Part shown: positions 4,990-6,803 of the stretch, piece by piece
Layout of the letters: each line of letters begins with the position of its first letter
Numbering within the stretch: position 1 is the first letter of the stretch
Source of the DNA: CAYUIG01 sp964444685
GTDB taxonomy: Bacteria > Gemmatimonadota > Gemmatimonadetes > Longimicrobiales > RSA9
NCBI GenBank assembly: GCA_964444685.1
Contig: CAYUIG010000092.1
Location: forward strand, 1-6,803
Length of the DNA stretch: 6,803 bases
Reading direction: 5' to 3'
Made by a program: the position numbers and the translations under genes
Notes under the pieces: model-generated
The model's database searches: none
What the model saw: only the letters and a program-made list of their open reading frames with translations
Told to the model about the DNA's origin: nothing

Positions 4990-6234
4990 ATGGCATTCCC
5001 CAGCGTACCCGAACAGCTCGCCGAGATCCGCCGCGGCGCGGTCGACGTCATCCCCGAGGACGAGCTGGCGCGCAAGCTCGAGCGCAGCCTCGCGACGGGG
5101 AAGCCGCTGGTCGTGAAGCAGGGCTTCGATCCCACGCGTCCGGATCTGCACATCGGCCACGCCGTATCGATCCGGAAGCTGCGCACCTTCCAGGAGCTGG
5201 GGCACGAGGTGGTGTTCGTGGTCGGCGATTACACGGCGCGCATCGGGGATCCGAGCGGCCGCAGCGAGACGCGCCCGCGGCTCACGCCGGAGGAGATCGA
5301 GGCGAACGCGCGCACGTACGCGGACCAGGTGGGTCGCATCCTGGACATGGACCGCGTTCGTCTCGAGTACAATTCGCGGTGGCTGGCACCGCTGGATCTG
5401 GCGGCCATCCTGGAACTCACGACGACGTACACCGTGGCGCGGATGCTCGAGCGCGACGACTTCGCGAAGCGGTACGCCGAAGGCCGCGCGATCGCCGTCA
5501 GCGAGTTCCTGTACCCGCTCATGCAGGCGTACGACTCGGTGGCACTGACCGCGGACATCGAGCTGGGCGGGACGGACCAGACGTTCAATCTGCTGGTCGC
5601 GCGCACGGTGCAGGAGCGGTACGGCCAGGAGCCGCAGGTCTGCCTCATCATGCCGCTGCTGCGCGGCACGGATGGCGAGCAGAAGATGTCGAAGTCGTAC
5701 GACAACTACGTCGGCATCGCGCAGCCGGCAGCGGAGCAGTACGGCCGCACGATGTCGATTCCGGACGCGCTGCTGGAGGAATGGACGCGCCTCGCGTCCG
5801 GTTGGGAGGGCGAGGAGCTGGAGCAGGCGCTCGCACGTGTGCACGCGGAGCCGTACGCGGCCAAGCGCGCGCTCGCGCGCCGCATCGTGGAAACCTATCA
5901 CGGGAGGGAAGAGGCGCGCGCGGCGGAGGAGCGCTTCGACCTCGTATTCCGGACGCGCGCCACACCGGATGACGTGCCGGTTCACGAGGTGTCACTATCC
6001 GACCCGCTGATTCGTTACACAGAAGGCAGGGGGGTGTGGCTGCCCGGCCTGCTCGTGGCCTGCGGACTGGCCGGCTCGAACAGCGAAGCCAACCGGCTGA
6101 TCGAGCAGGGTGCCGTCCGCGTGGAAGGGCAAAGGATCGACGAGCGAAATGCCTTTCTGCCCGTCGAGGCCGGCGCCACGGTCACGATGCAGCGAGGCAG
6201 ACGCCACTTCGCCGCGGCGCGGCTCAGGCCGTAG
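4990..6234 (+). CDS. tyrS: Tyrosyl-tRNA synthetase
   Basis: A 414-residue class I aminoacyl-tRNA synthetase that activates tyrosine with ATP and charges tRNA-Tyr in the cytoplasm; normally essential. The Rossmann catalytic domain has KQGFDPTRPDLHIGH (43-57) with the HIGH signature at 54-57, GDYTARIGDPSGRS (79-92), and the tyrosine-pocket region YPLMQAYDS (175-183) followed by GGTDQTFN (193-200). The KMSKS loop is at 232-236. The C-terminal ~65 residues (about 350-410) form an S4-type RNA-binding domain: LLVACGLAGSNSEANRLIEQG then AVRVEGQRI. The exact KMSKS sequence and HIGH context match the TyrZ-like subgroup of bacterial TyrRS. The gene is full length. It begins 37 bases after the kinase stop, so it is probably co-transcribed with the amino-sugar genes, although its role is unrelated. 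Its leader is the CCAGACN heptamer array, with no visible Shine-Dalgarno and no T-box. Confidence 0.97.
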   Translation: MAFPSVPEQLAEIRRGAVDVIPEDELARKLERSLATGKPLVVKQGFDPTRPDLHIGHAVSIRKLRTFQELGHEVVFVVGDYTARIGDPSGRSETRPRLTPEEIEANARTYADQVGRILDMDRVRLEYNSRWLAPLDLAAILELTTTYTVARMLERDDFAKRYAEGRAIAVSEFLYPLMQAYDSVALTADIELGGTDQTFNLLVARTVQERYGQEPQVCLIMPLLRGTDGEQKMSKSYDNYVGIAQPAAEQYGRTMSIPDALLEEWTRLASGWEGEELEQALARVHAEPYAAKRALARRIVETYHGREEARAAEERFDLVFRTRATPDDVPVHEVSLSDPLIRYTEGRGVWLPGLLVACGLAGSNSEANRLIEQGAVRVEGQRIDERNAFLPVEAGATVTMQRGRRHFAAARLRP

Positions 6235-6244
6235 CCCGAATCTG

Positions 6245-6295
6245 GCCGAGCCCACCTCGGCGGATGCAGCAAGGTCGCCCTTGACGCGAGGGCGA
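6245..6295 (+). other. Paired hairpins just after tyrS
   Basis: GCCGAG (6245-6250) pairs with CTCGGC (6256-6261) around CCCAC. TCGCCCT (6275-6281) pairs with AGGGCGA (6289-6295) around TGACGCG. Their position 10-60 bases after the tyrS stop suggests a transcript end or 3' stabilising structure. Neither is followed by a T-run, so an intrinsic terminator is not established. Confidence 0.45.
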
Positions 6296-6582
6296 ACGCA
6301 GGGATAGATAGCCGGGACTCCGAAGTACCCGGCAGCACATCGAAGCAGGGCCATGAAGGCCCACGCAGGACAGCCGACTCGCGATCGGCGGCCCGGCGCA
6401 AGAAGCCTCGACCGCCAGACATAGGAAGCACGACCGGAACGCGCGAAGCGGTGACCGCCTTCGCAGTCCGGGCACGGGCTGCATCACGCCTACGTCCGAC
6501 CGCCGCGGCGTTCCGCGGAACTCAGCACGAGTGTGCGACTTCACCGGATTCCGGGCGCAGGCGCCGGGAGGGCGTCCGTCGT
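6296..6582. other. Hairpin-rich non-coding region, candidate structured RNA
   Basis: No convincing gene lies on either strand. Successive stems on the plus strand are: GCCGGGACT with AGT-A-CCCGGC (6311-6333, 9 bp with one bulge, loop CCGA); GGGCC/GGCCC (6348-6362, loop ATGAA); GCCGA/TCGGC (6373-6389); an extended stem at 6434-6471, with CCGGA/TCCGG outside and GCGAAG-CGG/CCG-C-CTTCGC inside around a TGA loop; and the perfect 12-base palindrome GTTCCGCGGAAC (6510-6521). The density exceeds what I see in the genes. The strand of any transcript is unknown, and the region leads into the right repeat copy. Confidence 0.5.
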
Positions 6583-6803
6583 CCCGGTGCATCGTGTTCG
6601 AGCGGGTCACCCGTGACCGACGTCACGGGTGTGCCCTGACCCCCCACCCCCCACGCGGAGGTTGCCAGAGAGGAACCGATGCAGCTGGGCCGGGACCCGC
6701 GGTTCTCCCGCCGGCCGGCCAAACGGTGCAGGTCCTACTCCACTGAGAAGGGTACGGCTATCCCCTTCGGCCACTACGGGCCGGGCCGCCCTTCAACGGA
6801 CAA
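6583..6803 (-). repeat. Right copy of ~220-bp imperfect terminal inverted repeat
   Basis: Read on the minus strand from 6803, this matches 2-222: 48 identical bases, a divergent stretch, then the shared hairpin CGGGA/TCCCG (6691-6710), the C-rich complement of the G6-T-G6 tract (6640-6652) and the covarying hairpin (6608-6631). Both copies point inward toward the gene cluster, or outward if the other strand is the functional one. The window ends at the same repeat position on both sides, within one base. That could mark the true edge of an element or an assembly break in a multi-copy repeat. Confidence 0.9.
6608..6631 (-). other. Covarying hairpin, right repeat copy
   Basis: A 10-bp perfect stem, CACCCGTGAC with GTCACGGGTG, encloses a 4-base loop (GTCG on the minus strand, identical to the left copy). 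Relative to the left copy, two pairs changed on both sides, and one position unpaired in the left copy forms an A-T pair here. Confidence 0.75.

Noticed and set aside
6525..6560. Group II intron boundary or domain V (GTGCGACTT; minus-strand CCGGTGAAGTCGCAC)
   Set aside because: The short words resemble intron 5' ends and domain V, but the flanks do not fold into the 34-base domain V hairpin and there is no reverse transcriptase.

Overview
This is a GC-rich (clearly above 65% by eye) bacterial window. It holds four co-oriented plus-strand genes framed by a long imperfect inverted repeat at the two extreme ends. The composition, the NagB/PIG-L fusion protein and the intergenic heptamer repeats suggest an environmental GC-rich lineage such as Gemmatimonadota. 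That placement is inference from gene content and composition only.

Layout. Positions 2-222 hold the left copy of a repeat; the right copy, in inverted orientation, is at 6583-6803. About 200 bases with two hairpins follow the left copy, then a 14-nt-period G-rich repeat array (418-531) that runs into the first gene. The genes are: (1) 539-2392, a two-domain enzyme joining an N-terminal glucosamine-6-phosphate deaminase (NagB) domain to a C-terminal PIG-L/LmbE zinc deacetylase domain; (2) 2629-4083, a sodium:solute symporter (SSS/SLC5); (3) 4080-4952, a BadF/NAGK-type amino-sugar kinase, probably starting at a CTG that overlaps the symporter stop; (4) 4990-6234, tyrosyl-tRNA synthetase (tyrS). 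The gap between genes 1 and 2 is almost entirely convergent heptamer arrays. The gap between genes 3 and 4 carries four perfect CCAGACN heptamers. The 350 bases between tyrS and the right repeat copy have no credible gene but are full of hairpins.

Function. Genes 1-3 read as a compact amino-sugar catabolic cassette: import (SSS), phosphorylation (kinase), deacetylation (PIG-L domain) and deamination/isomerisation to fructose-6-phosphate (NagB domain). No NagA deacetylase is present in the window; the fused PIG-L domain could take its place. tyrS is probably a housekeeping passenger in the same transcription unit.

Most unusual points: the two divergent repeat copies share a hairpin in which two base pairs have changed on both sides, as expected of a conserved structured nucleic acid; three of the four intergenic spaces contain 7-nt-phased repeats built on an NNNNGAC pattern; and the NagB domain has Thr in place of the catalytic-loop Asp of classical NagB. 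No transposase, CRISPR array, tRNA or rRNA was recognised.
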